32,569 nucleotides of DNA from a bacterium (GTDB lineage: Bacteria > Bacillota > Limnochordia > DTU080 > RSA5). The DNA is taken from NCBI GenBank assembly GCA_002919195.1, contig PKEU01000168.1, positions 1 to 32,569 of the forward strand. The letters run 5' to 3'. The translations under genes and the position numbers were made by a program. Each line of letters begins with the position of its first letter. The first letter of the stretch is position 1. A model generated the notes under the pieces. It was not told the DNA's origin. It searched no databases and saw only the letters and a list, made by a program, of their open reading frames with translations. Shown piece after piece: positions 14,431 to 21,543 of the stretch.

Positions 14431-16317
14431 GTGCTCGCGCTGTTTCGAGAAGGGTTTTGGCGGGACGCGCTGGCCCTGGTGATCGTCGCGGTCGTGTTGG
14501 GCGGCCTTGCGGTCGGGGCGATCGGCCGGGGGGTCGAGGCCTACTTGACCCGGGCGGTCTCGGGGCTTGTCGGCGCGCCCGGTGAGTTTGACGCCGTGGT
14601 CCACGTGCGCCAGGACACGGGTGACCAAGCCCTGCGGCTCCTCGGCGAGCGCCTCGCCCAGTCTCACCCAGGTTTTGTGTATCGACGGGGCCCCGATCTG
14701 GCCGGCTACCGCAATGTGTTGATCCGCTTTCCCCGCGAGCTGCGCACCCGGGAGGGATTTGAATCCCTCCGTTCCCTCGTCGAAGATGTGCCTGGCTTTG
14801 ACGGCATCACGTATATCGTCCAGCCGGCGGTGGTGATCAGTGAAGTTCACCCCGCCTTGCGCCGCGAGTTTCTCGACTACGCGGCGAGCCTTTCCGAAGT
14901 TGAGTTTGCCTTTGCCAGCGGCTCCAGCCTTTGGACGGTGCTTCGTTCCCCCGACGACGTGGAGCGGGTCCAGCGCGCCCTTGAGGCTTTTGTTGCATCT
15001 TTGGCGATCCTTGACCTCCGCCTCGCGGCCCCTCTCGATTTGCCCCTTCGAGAAGCTATGAGTCGTGACGTGATCGCGCGGTTGCACGAGCACGACGCCG
15101 CGCTGCGCGTCATGCCCCTAACGGTCGATCCAGCCGAGAATGGGCCATCCGCCGACCTCTTTGCGGCCCGCGAGGCGATTGCCCGCCTGGGCGAGCTGAG
15201 CTCGCAAGAGCTGCGCTCCCGCCTGTTGGAAGCGGCGGATCTCGTCGAAAGTATGGCGAACGGCCTCCAAGGCGAGAGCAGCGATGATGAAGCCGACCTT
15301 GGGTACGTGCTCGACGCTTTCGCGCAGGCGGTCGATCAGCTGGAGCTCCTCGAGGCCCGGGTGGCGGATCTCGCCCGGCAGCTTCGCGGCATGGCCGAAG
15401 GAGGCCAGGCCTCCGACGTCCTCATCGCTCTCTTGCTGCAGAAGCTCATGGAACGCTGGGGCGGCGGGCAGCCCGTCGAACCGCCCCGCTCGGCCGTCGA
15501 CGTCGAGACATTGCGGAAAGGCCTTGACGCCATTTCCGCGCGCTTGGAAAGCCTGGAGGACCTCGACCTGCATCAGGCCGCGTCAGCGTTACGGGAGCTG
15601 GCCACGGCCCTGCCCGAGGTGGATCCGGAAGCGAGCGCGCGGATGCTGGCGGTCATCGACGCCCTGCTCCAACAAAGCCCCCAAGATCCTCAGCGGCTCC
15701 TTCTGATGGCCCGGGGCGTGAGCGACGTGCGGGAGCTCCAGCGGATCGTGGAAACCGCTGCGGGCGACGCTGTCCGTGTCTACGTGCAAAGCGCCGGCGT
15801 GGTCCAGCCCGACCCGCGCACGGCGATGCTGCAGCTGTTAATCGGCGCCCGGCGAGCGGCGACGATCCTCGGCGCCCTGCTGTTGTTTTTGCTCGTCTAC
15901 GTCTTCGACGCGACGACGCTCCTCAGCTTCGCCAGGCGGTGCGCTGAAGTGAGGGGAGAAAGCCGGCTTAAGACCGGGGCGGAAGTCGCGCTCTGGGGAG
16001 GCCTCTTTGGCGCTGTCACTTTTGGCGGCATGGTCTGGCTGGCGTCCGGCAGCGAGCTTATCCGCTTTTCGCTTACGCTCCTTGCGGGCGCCGCGATGGG
16101 CGCGCTGCTCTCTTTGGCGTCGGAGCGCCTCGGCGGGGTTGAGCGGGCGCCGTTTCTTGCGGCGTTGAGCCTCGGCGTCGCCGAGCCGGACCTCGTGAGG
16201 GAAGTGATCATCCCCGCAGGACGTCCCGGTATCTTGTACTGGCTGACCCGGCCGGGGCGAAAGCTGGGGCGCAAGGACGTTATCGACAGGTTTCGTCCCG
16301 GCTTTGCTGAGCGCTGA
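14431..16317 (+). CDS. Unrecognised membrane protein with MacB/FtsX-like topology, probable ABC transporter subunit
   Basis: I do not recognise this 628-residue protein. It has one N-terminal membrane segment (about 13-33), a soluble region of about 440 residues, then three membrane segments (about 478-494, 519-538 and 544-564) and a basic cytoplasmic tail. That 1+3 layout is the one used by MacB, LolC/E and FtsX permeases. The soluble part opens with an alpha/beta portion (52-135, EFDAVVHVR ... VLIRFPREL ... YIVQPAVVISEV). It then becomes mostly helical, with coiled-coil-like heptads (about 245-445) in place of a MacB core. Start: the frame runs back to 14323, but the promoter at 14388-14396 lies inside it. 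GTG 14431, with AAAAGGGGGT at 14415-14424, is better than GTG 14401. An ABC ATPase follows 46 bp downstream behind a perfect Shine-Dalgarno. A role in moving a lipid or lipoprotein, or in envelope signalling, is inference from topology and place. Confidence 0.5.
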   Translation: MLALFREGFWRDALALVIVAVVLGGLAVGAIGRGVEAYLTRAVSGLVGAPGEFDAVVHVRQDTGDQALRLLGERLAQSHPGFVYRRGPDLAGYRNVLIRFPRELRTREGFESLRSLVEDVPGFDGITYIVQPAVVISEVHPALRREFLDYAASLSEVEFAFASGSSLWTVLRSPDDVERVQRALEAFVASLAILDLRLAAPLDLPLREAMSRDVIARLHEHDAALRVMPLTVDPAENGPSADLFAAREAIARLGELSSQELRSRLLEAADLVESMANGLQGESSDDEADLGYVLDAFAQAVDQLELLEARVADLARQLRGMAEGGQASDVLIALLLQKLMERWGGGQPVEPPRSAVDVETLRKGLDAISARLESLEDLDLHQAASALRELATALPEVDPEASARMLAVIDALLQQSPQDPQRLLLMARGVSDVRELQRIVETAAGDAVRVYVQSAGVVQPDPRTAMLQLLIGARRAATILGALLLFLLVYVFDATTLLSFARRCAEVRGESRLKTGAEVALWGGLFGAVTFGGMVWLASGSELIRFSLTLLAGAAMGALLSLASERLGGVERAPFLAALSLGVAEPDLVREVIIPAGRPGILYWLTRPGRKLGRKDVIDRFRPGFAER

Positions 16318-16323
16318 GGCGCC

Positions 16324-16338
16324 AGGCCCGCCGGGCCT
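16324..16338 (+). repeat. Short hairpin ahead of the ABC ATPase gene
   Basis: AGGCCC and GGGCCT pair around a GCC loop in the 46-bp gap between the membrane protein and the ATPase. No T run follows. It may adjust the ratio of the two products, but nothing proves this. Confidence 0.4.
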
Positions 16339-16363
16339 TCCTGCTGCCGAAAGGAGGTGCTCC

Positions 16364-17236
16364 ATGCTCCAAGTCCACCAATTGACCAAACGTTTCGGCG
16401 ATCATGTGGCGCTGGACGCCGTCAGCTTTGACCTCAAGGCGGGAGAGACGCTCGCCATCTTGGGTCCCAGCGGCTCGGGAAAGTCGACCCTCCTCCGCTG
16501 CATTCAGCGGTTGATAGCCCCCGACTCCGGCGAAATCTGGTTTTGCGGCCAACCGGTGAGCCAATTGAGAGGAGAGGAGCTCCGCGCATACCGCCGGCGG
16601 GTGGGTTTCGTCTTTCAACACCCCCATCTCATCGAACACATGACCGTGCTGGAAAACGTCGCCTTGGGCCCGGTGATGGCGGGCCTTTCGACAAACGTGG
16701 CCTTGAGGTTAGCGGCCGCCGCGCTGGAGCGCGTGCAGCTCAGCGACAAGGCCCGGGCGTATCCCGCTTCGCTGAGCGGCGGCGAACGGCAGCGGGCGGC
16801 CATCGCCCGGACACTGGCCCTTGAGCCCCAGCTGATCCTCTGGGACGAGCCGACGTCGGCTCTCGATCCGATCTTGGTCGACGAGGTGCTCGCGATCATG
16901 GCCGAACTCGCCTCCCGGCGGGACCGGGCGATGATCGTCGTCACCCACGAGATCCCCTTCGCGTTGGCCGTCGCCGACCGCATGGCGCTCATGGAGCGGG
17001 GAAAGATCGTCGTCCAGGGCGAGCCCGAGGAGGTGCTCGTCGGCTCCGACGCCCCGCTAAGCCGAAAGTTTCGGCGGCTGTACGAGGTGCGGTACGCCGG
17101 GCTTTACCACCATATTGGCACGCGCCGAGGGAGGAAAGAGGCGGCCCGCTCCAGAAGTCAGCAACGTCTTGCCGGCGCGGCGTTGCTGAGGCGGCTGCCC
17201 GCCGGCTGGAGATGGAAAGGAACGATCTCAGGTTGA
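16364..17236 (+). CDS. ABC transporter ATP-binding protein paired with the 14431-16317 membrane protein
   Basis: The ATG at 16364 has a perfect AAGGAGGT (16351-16358). The 290-residue protein contains Walker A GPSGSGKST (34-42), Q-loop Q85, signature LSGGERQ (137-143), Walker B LILWDEP (157-163, with an unusual Trp) followed by TSALDP, and the H-loop His195. The sequence resembles polar amino acid (GlnQ-like) and FtsE/LolD ATPases. No amino acid permease or binding protein is near, while the membrane protein directly upstream has MacB/FtsX topology, so I infer they form one transporter. The fold should end near residue 243; the last 47 or so residues are basic, low in order, and encoded over a 9-bp inverted repeat, so they look like a read-through tail. 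Its TGA overlaps the lpxC TTG start. Confidence 0.88.
   Translation: MLQVHQLTKRFGDHVALDAVSFDLKAGETLAILGPSGSGKSTLLRCIQRLIAPDSGEIWFCGQPVSQLRGEELRAYRRRVGFVFQHPHLIEHMTVLENVALGPVMAGLSTNVALRLAAAALERVQLSDKARAYPASLSGGERQRAAIARTLALEPQLILWDEPTSALDPILVDEVLAIMAELASRRDRAMIVVTHEIPFALAVADRMALMERGKIVVQGEPEEVLVGSDAPLSRKFRRLYEVRYAGLYHHIGTRRGRKEAARSRSQQRLAGAALLRRLPAGWRWKGTISG
17158..17189 (+). repeat. Inverted repeat inside the 3' end of the ABC ATPase gene
   Basis: TCAGCAACG (17158-17166) and CGTTGCTGA (17181-17189) pair perfectly over 9 bp, with a 14-base GC-rich loop. It lies 44 bp before lpxC, in the part coding for the odd basic tail. No T run follows, so its role could be regulatory or none. Confidence 0.5.
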
Positions 17237-18078
17237 TCAGGCAGCGGACGGTTCGACAAGAAGTCTCCTACACGGGGCCGGCGATCCACACCGGCACCGT
17301 CAGCACGGTGACCCTGCGCCCGGCCCAGGGCGACACGGGCATTCTCTTTCGCCGCATCGACCTTCCCGGCCAGCCCACCGTCCAAGCGATTGCCGAAAAT
17401 GTCTCGCGCGCCGACCGGTGCACGACCCTGCAACAAGGAGAGGCTGTCATCTCGACGGTCGAGCACTTGATGGCGGCGTTGCGTGGCATCGGGATCGACG
17501 ATGTGGAAATCGACGTCGATGGTCCGGAGATTCCCATCGGTGACGGCAGTGCCGCGTGTTTCGTCAAGATGATCCAGGAGGCTGGCATCGTCGAACTGGA
17601 CGCGCCGCGGCAAATCGTCAAGGTGGAGCGTCCGGTTTGGGTGCGCGTGGGCGACAAAGTGGCGGTGGCCCTTCCCTACGACGGGTTTAAGGTGAGTTTC
17701 ACCTTTACCAATGACCACAACCATCCCGTATTGGGCGATCTCTTTGCCGAGTTTGATATCGACAGCGAGACCTTTTGCGAGGAGATCGCAAACGCCCGCA
17801 CGATCGGTTGGCTTTCCGAGCTGGAAGCCCTGCGGGCACGGGGCCTGGCCCGCGGCGCCACCGCAGAGATGGCGGTCGTCCTTTCGGAAAACGAGCTCTT
17901 GACTCCCCTGCGCTACCCCAACGAACCAGCCCGCCACAAGATCCTCGACATCATCGGCGACCTTTACCTCTCGGGATACCTCGAGGCCCACATCATCGCC
18001 ATCCGGACGGGCCACAAGATCAACAACCAGCTGGCCCGGGCGATCCGGGCGCAACATAAAGCCTTGGAAAGGGTGTAA
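17233..18078 (+). CDS. lpxC: LpxC, UDP-3-O-acyl-N-acetylglucosamine deacetylase
   Basis: LpxC is the zinc-dependent, committed step of lipid A synthesis. The TTG at 17233 gives MIRQRTVRQEVSYTG, which lines up residue for residue with E. coli MIKQRTL. It overlaps the preceding TGA as TTGA and has GGAAAGGAA about 10 bases upstream. ATG 17212 would add seven residues with no family match. The zinc ligands of E. coli (H79, H238, D242) match H78 in STVEHLM and H235 and D239 in RHKILDIIGD. The catalytic E78 and H265 match E77 and H261 (GHKINN). The length of 281 is a little below E. coli (305) because the C-terminal tail, which controls FtsH-dependent breakdown there, is lacking. That regulation is therefore unlikely here. 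A nucleotidyltransferase follows after 6 bp. Confidence 0.97.
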   Translation: MIRQRTVRQEVSYTGPAIHTGTVSTVTLRPAQGDTGILFRRIDLPGQPTVQAIAENVSRADRCTTLQQGEAVISTVEHLMAALRGIGIDDVEIDVDGPEIPIGDGSAACFVKMIQEAGIVELDAPRQIVKVERPVWVRVGDKVAVALPYDGFKVSFTFTNDHNHPVLGDLFAEFDIDSETFCEEIANARTIGWLSELEALRARGLARGATAEMAVVLSENELLTPLRYPNEPARHKILDIIGDLYLSGYLEAHIIAIRTGHKINNQLARAIRAQHKALERV

Positions 18079-18084
18079 GCGCCG

Positions 18085-19071
18085 GTGAAAGTCATCTTGC
18101 CGGTGGCAGGGATCGGAAGCAGGCTGAGACCACACACCCATACGACGCCCAAAGCTTTGGTGCACGTGGCGGGAAAGCCGATCTTGGGGCACATCCTCGA
18201 CGCTTTGATTCCCGTCGGCGTCGACGAGGTGGTGCTGGTCGTCGGGCACTTGGGCTCAAAGATCGTCTCGTACGTCAAGGAGCACTATGACGTGCGGGTC
18301 CACGTCGTCGAGCAAAAGGAGCCTAAAGGGCTGGGCCACGCCATCTACGTGGCGAGGGAAGCGGTCAAGGAGCCCGAGCCAATTCTCATCGTCCTGGGGG
18401 ACACCATCTTCCAGGCCGATCTCAAAAGCGCCTTGAGCCGGGGCAAGAGCACGCTGGGGGTCGCCCGGGTGAGCGATCCGAGAAACTTTGGCGTCGTGGA
18501 GCTCCAAGGGGAGCGCATCGTCCGCTTGGTGGAAAAGCCCCAAGATCCGCCGAGCGACTTGGCCATCGTCGGCGTTTACTACCTCAAAGACAGCTCCCGT
18601 TTGTACCAAGCGCTCGAACACGTGGTGAAAGGGGGGATCCGCTCGCGGGGCGAGATCCAGCTGACCGACGCCCTGCAGGTGATGGTAAGCCAGGGCGAAG
18701 AGATGACCACGTTTCCTGTGGACGTCTGGCTGGACTGCGGGAGCCCCGAAAGCCTCCTCGAAACCAACCGCCGCCTCTTGGAGCAGCGGGGGACGACCTC
18801 GGTCGAGCCCGGCACCGGGGTGATTATCATCCCGCCGGTGTACATCGCCCCGAGCGCCACGGTGAGGCACAGCATCGTCGGGCCCCACGTCTCGATCGCC
18901 GACGACGCCGTGGTCCAGCGGGCGGTGGTGCGCCATTCGATCATCAACCAGGGCGCGCACGTGGAGGAGATCCTTTTGTCGGATTCGATCATCGGCGAGC
19001 GGGCGGTGGTGGGCGGCAAGTACACGCGCCTCAACGTCGGCGATTCGTCGGAGATGCGCGTCGTCGGTTAG
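18085..19071 (+). CDS. Sugar-1-phosphate nucleotidyltransferase with left-handed beta-helix tail
   Basis: The protein (328 residues) opens with GIGSRLRPHTHTTPKAL (9-25), the nucleotide-binding loop of the RmlA/GlmU-type nucleotidyltransferases. LIVLGDTIF gives the metal-binding Asp, and EIQLTDALQ lies near residue 190. From about 245 to the end it forms hexapeptide-like repeats (IAPSATVRHSIVGPHVSIAD), as in the long form of glucose-1-phosphate thymidylyltransferase and archaeal-type sugar nucleotidyltransferases. It would make an NDP-sugar. Which sugar and which base (dTTP or UTP) cannot be told from the sequence. The GTG at 18085 starts 6 bp after lpxC, so it is co-transcribed and probably supplies a sugar for LPS or another surface glycan. 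It does not look like GlmU, because the catalytic acetyltransferase part is missing. Confidence 0.92.
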   Translation: MKVILPVAGIGSRLRPHTHTTPKALVHVAGKPILGHILDALIPVGVDEVVLVVGHLGSKIVSYVKEHYDVRVHVVEQKEPKGLGHAIYVAREAVKEPEPILIVLGDTIFQADLKSALSRGKSTLGVARVSDPRNFGVVELQGERIVRLVEKPQDPPSDLAIVGVYYLKDSSRLYQALEHVVKGGIRSRGEIQLTDALQVMVSQGEEMTTFPVDVWLDCGSPESLLETNRRLLEQRGTTSVEPGTGVIIIPPVYIAPSATVRHSIVGPHVSIADDAVVQRAVVRHSIINQGAHVEEILLSDSIIGERAVVGGKYTRLNVGDSSEMRVVG

Positions 19072-19128
19072 CGCGATCACCAAAGAGAACGTCGAATTTC
19101 GTCGTATCGAGCTGCCAGAATCATATCC

Positions 19129-19157
19129 TTGACACCCTTTGAACCCGCGAGTACAAT
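19129..19157 (+). promoter_or_regulatory. Sigma-A type promoter for fabZ-lpxA
   Basis: TTGACA (19129-19134) and TACAAT (19152-19157) are separated by 17 bp, an almost ideal housekeeping promoter. The RNA would start near 19164 and leave about 78 bases of leader before fabZ. I see no FapR-type operator or riboswitch in that leader. Confidence 0.88.
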
Positions 19158-19241
19158 GGGGACGAATCTGGGAGGGGCGAGCCGAAACGCCCATGGCGAG
19201 CAGGCTTTGGCTCTCTTGGGTTCGGCAAGGAGGCCACGGTA

Positions 19242-19685
19242 TTGAGCTTGGAGGCGTTCGACATTTTTCGACGACTGCCGCATCGGTACCCGATGCTGAT
19301 GGTCGATCGGATCGTCGCTGTCGAGCCGGGGCGCCGGGCGGTAGGGATCAAGTGCGTCTCGGTCAATGAGCCTCACTTTCCGGGGCATTACCCGGATCAA
19401 CCGATCATGCCGGGGGTGCTGATTCTCGAAGCGATGGCCCAGGTGGGGGGTATCGCCCTCGGCAGCCAAGACCATCGCGGCAAGATTCCTCTCCTTGCCG
19501 GCGTGGAAAAGGCGAGGTTTCGTCGGCCCGTCACTCCCGGCGACCGCCTCGAGATCGAGTCGGTCGTCCTGCGGGCTCGGGCGACGCTGGGCAAGCTCCA
19601 GTGCGTGGCCCGAGTCGACGGCAACGTCGTGGCAGAAGCCGAACTCCTTTTCACGTACGCCGAACAAAATGTAACTGAATCGTAG
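19242..19685 (+). CDS. fabZ: FabZ, (3R)-hydroxyacyl-ACP dehydratase
   Basis: FabZ removes water from hydroxyacyl-ACP in fatty acid elongation and competes with LpxA and LpxD for the same substrate, so it helps set the balance between phospholipid and lipid A. The 147-residue hot-dog fold protein shows HRYPMLMVDRI near the start and FPGHYPDQPIMPGVL with the catalytic His49. The central helix LEAMAQ carries Glu63, the same positions as in P. aeruginosa FabZ. The TTG at 19242 has AAGGAGG at 19227-19233. It is the first gene behind a strong promoter and is followed by lpxA, the pairing found in many diderm bacteria. Confidence 0.97.
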   Translation: MSLEAFDIFRRLPHRYPMLMVDRIVAVEPGRRAVGIKCVSVNEPHFPGHYPDQPIMPGVLILEAMAQVGGIALGSQDHRGKIPLLAGVEKARFRRPVTPGDRLEIESVVLRARATLGKLQCVARVDGNVVAEAELLFTYAEQNVTES

Positions 19686-19764
19686 TTGACATTCTCAGAT
19701 ACGACATCCAGATGGAAACGGTGCGCGCGTCGCCGTTTTCGACAACAAGGGGCGACGATGAGCC

Positions 19765-20589
19765 ATGAGTCCGACAGAGCGCATGCCGGAACGGTCAAAA
19801 ATCATCCCGATGCACGCCAAGGTGCATCCCACAGCCATCGTGGCGCCGGGGGCGCAGCTAGGCGTCAACGTCGAGATCGGGCCCTACTCGATCATCGGCG
19901 AAAACGTCGTCATTGGCGACGGCACCAAGATCGGTGCCCACGTCGTCATCGAGGGTTGGACGACGATCGGCAAAAACAACCGCATCTACACAGGGGCGAT
20001 CGTCGGCAACGAGCCGCAAGACCTCAAGTTTAAAGGGGAAAAGAGCTACCTCACCATCGGTGACAACAACATCATCCGCGAGTACGCCACCATCAGCCGG
20101 GGGACCGAAGGTGGCGGCGGTGAGACGCGGATTGGCAACAACAACCTGATCATGTCGTACGTCCACGTGGCCCACGACGTCCAGATGGGCAGCCACATTG
20201 TCATTTCCCACGGTTCCGGGATCGCCGGCCACGTGGTGATCGAAGATCGGGTGGTCATCGGCGGCCTGTGCGGCATCCACCAGTTCACCAAGATCGGCCG
20301 CATGGCGATGATCGGCGCGCACAGCATGATCACCAAAGACGTTCCCCCCTATGTGCTGGTCAAGGGCAACCCGCCCAAGCTCTACGGCGTCAATATCGTG
20401 GGGATGAGGCGAAACGGCCTCTCGCCCGAGGTGCGGATGGAAATCCAGCGGGCGTACAAGATCTTGTACCGCTCGGGGCTCAACGTCTCCCAGGCGATCG
20501 AAGAGATGGAGAGGGAGCTTCCCGGGATCGAAGAGATCGACCACTTCTTGAGGTTTTTGCGGAGCGCGGAGCGGGGCATCTGCAGGTAA
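19765..20589 (+). CDS. lpxA: LpxA, UDP-N-acetylglucosamine O-acyltransferase
   Basis: LpxA adds the first hydroxyacyl chain to UDP-GlcNAc. The 274-residue protein has hexapeptide repeats from about residue 20 to 195 (VHPTAIVAPGAQLGVNVEIG) and the helical C-terminal part with NPPKLYGVNIVGMRRNG. The catalytic His125 of E. coli matches H137 in YVHVAHD, and GIHQF carries H172. The position of the E. coli acyl-length ruler Gly173 is Ala185 here. The start is less sure: ATG 19765 has AAGGGG 12 bases upstream. ATG 19810 would begin at MHAKVHPTAIV, closer to the family start but without a visible ribosome binding site. A terminator follows the gene, so fabZ-lpxA may be a short two-gene unit. Confidence 0.97.
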   Translation: MSPTERMPERSKIIPMHAKVHPTAIVAPGAQLGVNVEIGPYSIIGENVVIGDGTKIGAHVVIEGWTTIGKNNRIYTGAIVGNEPQDLKFKGEKSYLTIGDNNIIREYATISRGTEGGGGETRIGNNNLIMSYVHVAHDVQMGSHIVISHGSGIAGHVVIEDRVVIGGLCGIHQFTKIGRMAMIGAHSMITKDVPPYVLVKGNPPKLYGVNIVGMRRNGLSPEVRMEIQRAYKILYRSGLNVSQAIEEMERELPGIEEIDHFLRFLRSAERGICR

Positions 20590-20607
20590 GCGCAAGAAAG
20601 CGCTTTT
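20588..20607 (+). other. Small hairpin at the lpxA stop codon
   Basis: AAGCGC and GCGCTT pair over 6 bp around AAGAAA, starting inside the TAA stop, and four T overlap the end of the stem. It is too weak to call a terminator alone and precedes the stronger one at 20617-20651. Confidence 0.35.
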
Positions 20608-20616
20608 GCATTGGAA

Positions 20617-20651
20617 ACGCCGTCGCCGCCAAGCGGCCGGCGTCTCTTTTT
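20617..20651 (+). terminator. Rho-independent terminator after lpxA
   Basis: ACGCCG (20617-20622) and GCCGC (20625-20629) pair with GCGGC (20633-20637) and CGGCGT (20638-20643), giving 11 bp with a TC bulge and a CAA loop, followed by CTCTTTTT (20644-20651). No clear promoter is seen in the 55 bp before lpxI, so some read-through is likely. Confidence 0.75.
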
Positions 20652-20706
20652 GTCTCTTGCTCGAGGCTCGAAAGGAATCTGCTCGATCGGAAAGGAAGCG
20701 GGATCG

Positions 20707-21543
20707 GTGGCGGAGACCATCGGAGTGATCGCAGGCCTCGGACGGCTCCCCCATGCCCTGACGCACTCGGCGAAACGGCAGGGGGCCAGGGTGGTTGTCA
20801 TCCGGGCGCTGCCGGGGGCGTTTGAGGAGGCTCGCGACATGGGGGCCGATGAGGTGTGCGACATCTTCATCGGCCAGTGGGGGCAAGTGGTCTCGACCCT
20901 CAAAGCCCACGGTGTGGGGCGAGCTTTTCTTGTCGGAAAAATCTCAAGAGAGTGCTTCTTTGGCGAGGGCTCTTTTGACCGGCGCTTCCAGGAGATCGTG
21001 GCCCAGCTGGGCGAGCGGAAAAACGACGATGCCGCGATCAATGGCTTTGTCGCTGACCTGGCCCGGGAAGGGATTGTCGTCGGCAACCAGGCGGAGTACC
21101 TGGCGCACCTTTCGACGGAGCCGGGGGTGCTCGGCGTCCGAGTTCCCACGCCCGAAGAGTGGCGGGATCTTGTGCGCGGCTACGAGGTCGCCAAGGCGCT
21201 GGCCGGCCTCGATGTGGGCCAGACCGCAGTCGTCAAGGACGGGGCGGTGTTGGCCGTCGAGGCGGTCGACGGGACGGACCGGACGATCGCCCGCGGCCTT
21301 GAGCTGGGCAAGGGTGGCGGCGTTGTCGTTAAAGTGGCCAAGCCCCAGCAAGATCCTCGTTTCGATGTGCCGGTGATCGGCCCTGAGACGGTGGAGACGG
21401 TCATCCGGGGGAAGGGCGCCGTCCTTGCTTTCGATGCGCACGTGACGTTGGTGCTCGATCTTGAGCAGTGCGTCGAGCTGGCTGATCGCCACGGGATCAG
21501 TTTGGTGTCGTATGTCCCGGGGATGGAGGGAGCCCGGCATTGA
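20707..21543 (+). CDS. lpxI: LpxI, UDP-2,3-diacylglucosamine pyrophosphatase (DUF1009)
   Basis: LpxI cuts UDP-2,3-diacylglucosamine to lipid X and UMP, the step done by LpxH in E. coli. The frame is open back to 20611, but the GTG at 20707, with AAAGGAAG at 20691-20698, gives the family start MAETIGVIAGLGRLP. The 278-residue protein has the N-terminal domain and then the C-terminal DUF1009 core, with AVEAVDGTDRTIARG and the motif KPQQDPRFDVPVIG (212-225). D220 is a likely match for the essential Asp of Caulobacter LpxI, which I did not align in full. LpxI is the usual form outside beta- and gamma-proteobacteria. Its TGA overlaps the lpxB TTG (TTGA), so the product lipid X passes to the next enzyme in order. 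Confidence 0.94.
   Translation: MAETIGVIAGLGRLPHALTHSAKRQGARVVVIRALPGAFEEARDMGADEVCDIFIGQWGQVVSTLKAHGVGRAFLVGKISRECFFGEGSFDRRFQEIVAQLGERKNDDAAINGFVADLAREGIVVGNQAEYLAHLSTEPGVLGVRVPTPEEWRDLVRGYEVAKALAGLDVGQTAVVKDGAVLAVEAVDGTDRTIARGLELGKGGGVVVKVAKPQQDPRFDVPVIGPETVETVIRGKGAVLAFDAHVTLVLDLEQCVELADRHGISLVSYVPGMEGARH

Noticed and set aside
17212-17232. ATG start for lpxC seven codons upstream
   Set aside because: The TTG at 17233 reproduces the exact family start (MIRQRTV) and a 4-base overlap with the gene before it.
16364-17236. ABC ATPase as part of a polar amino acid importer
   Set aside because: The ATPase sequence allows it, but no permease or substrate-binding protein of that kind is in the window and the adjacent membrane protein has a different topology.
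19190-19241. Small leader peptide in the fabZ 5' leader (ATG 19193)
   Set aside because: The frame just continues through fabZ out of frame, with no early stop or regulatory codons.
19686-19714. TTGACA directly after fabZ as a promoter for lpxA
   Set aside because: No acceptable -10 lies 16-18 bp downstream.
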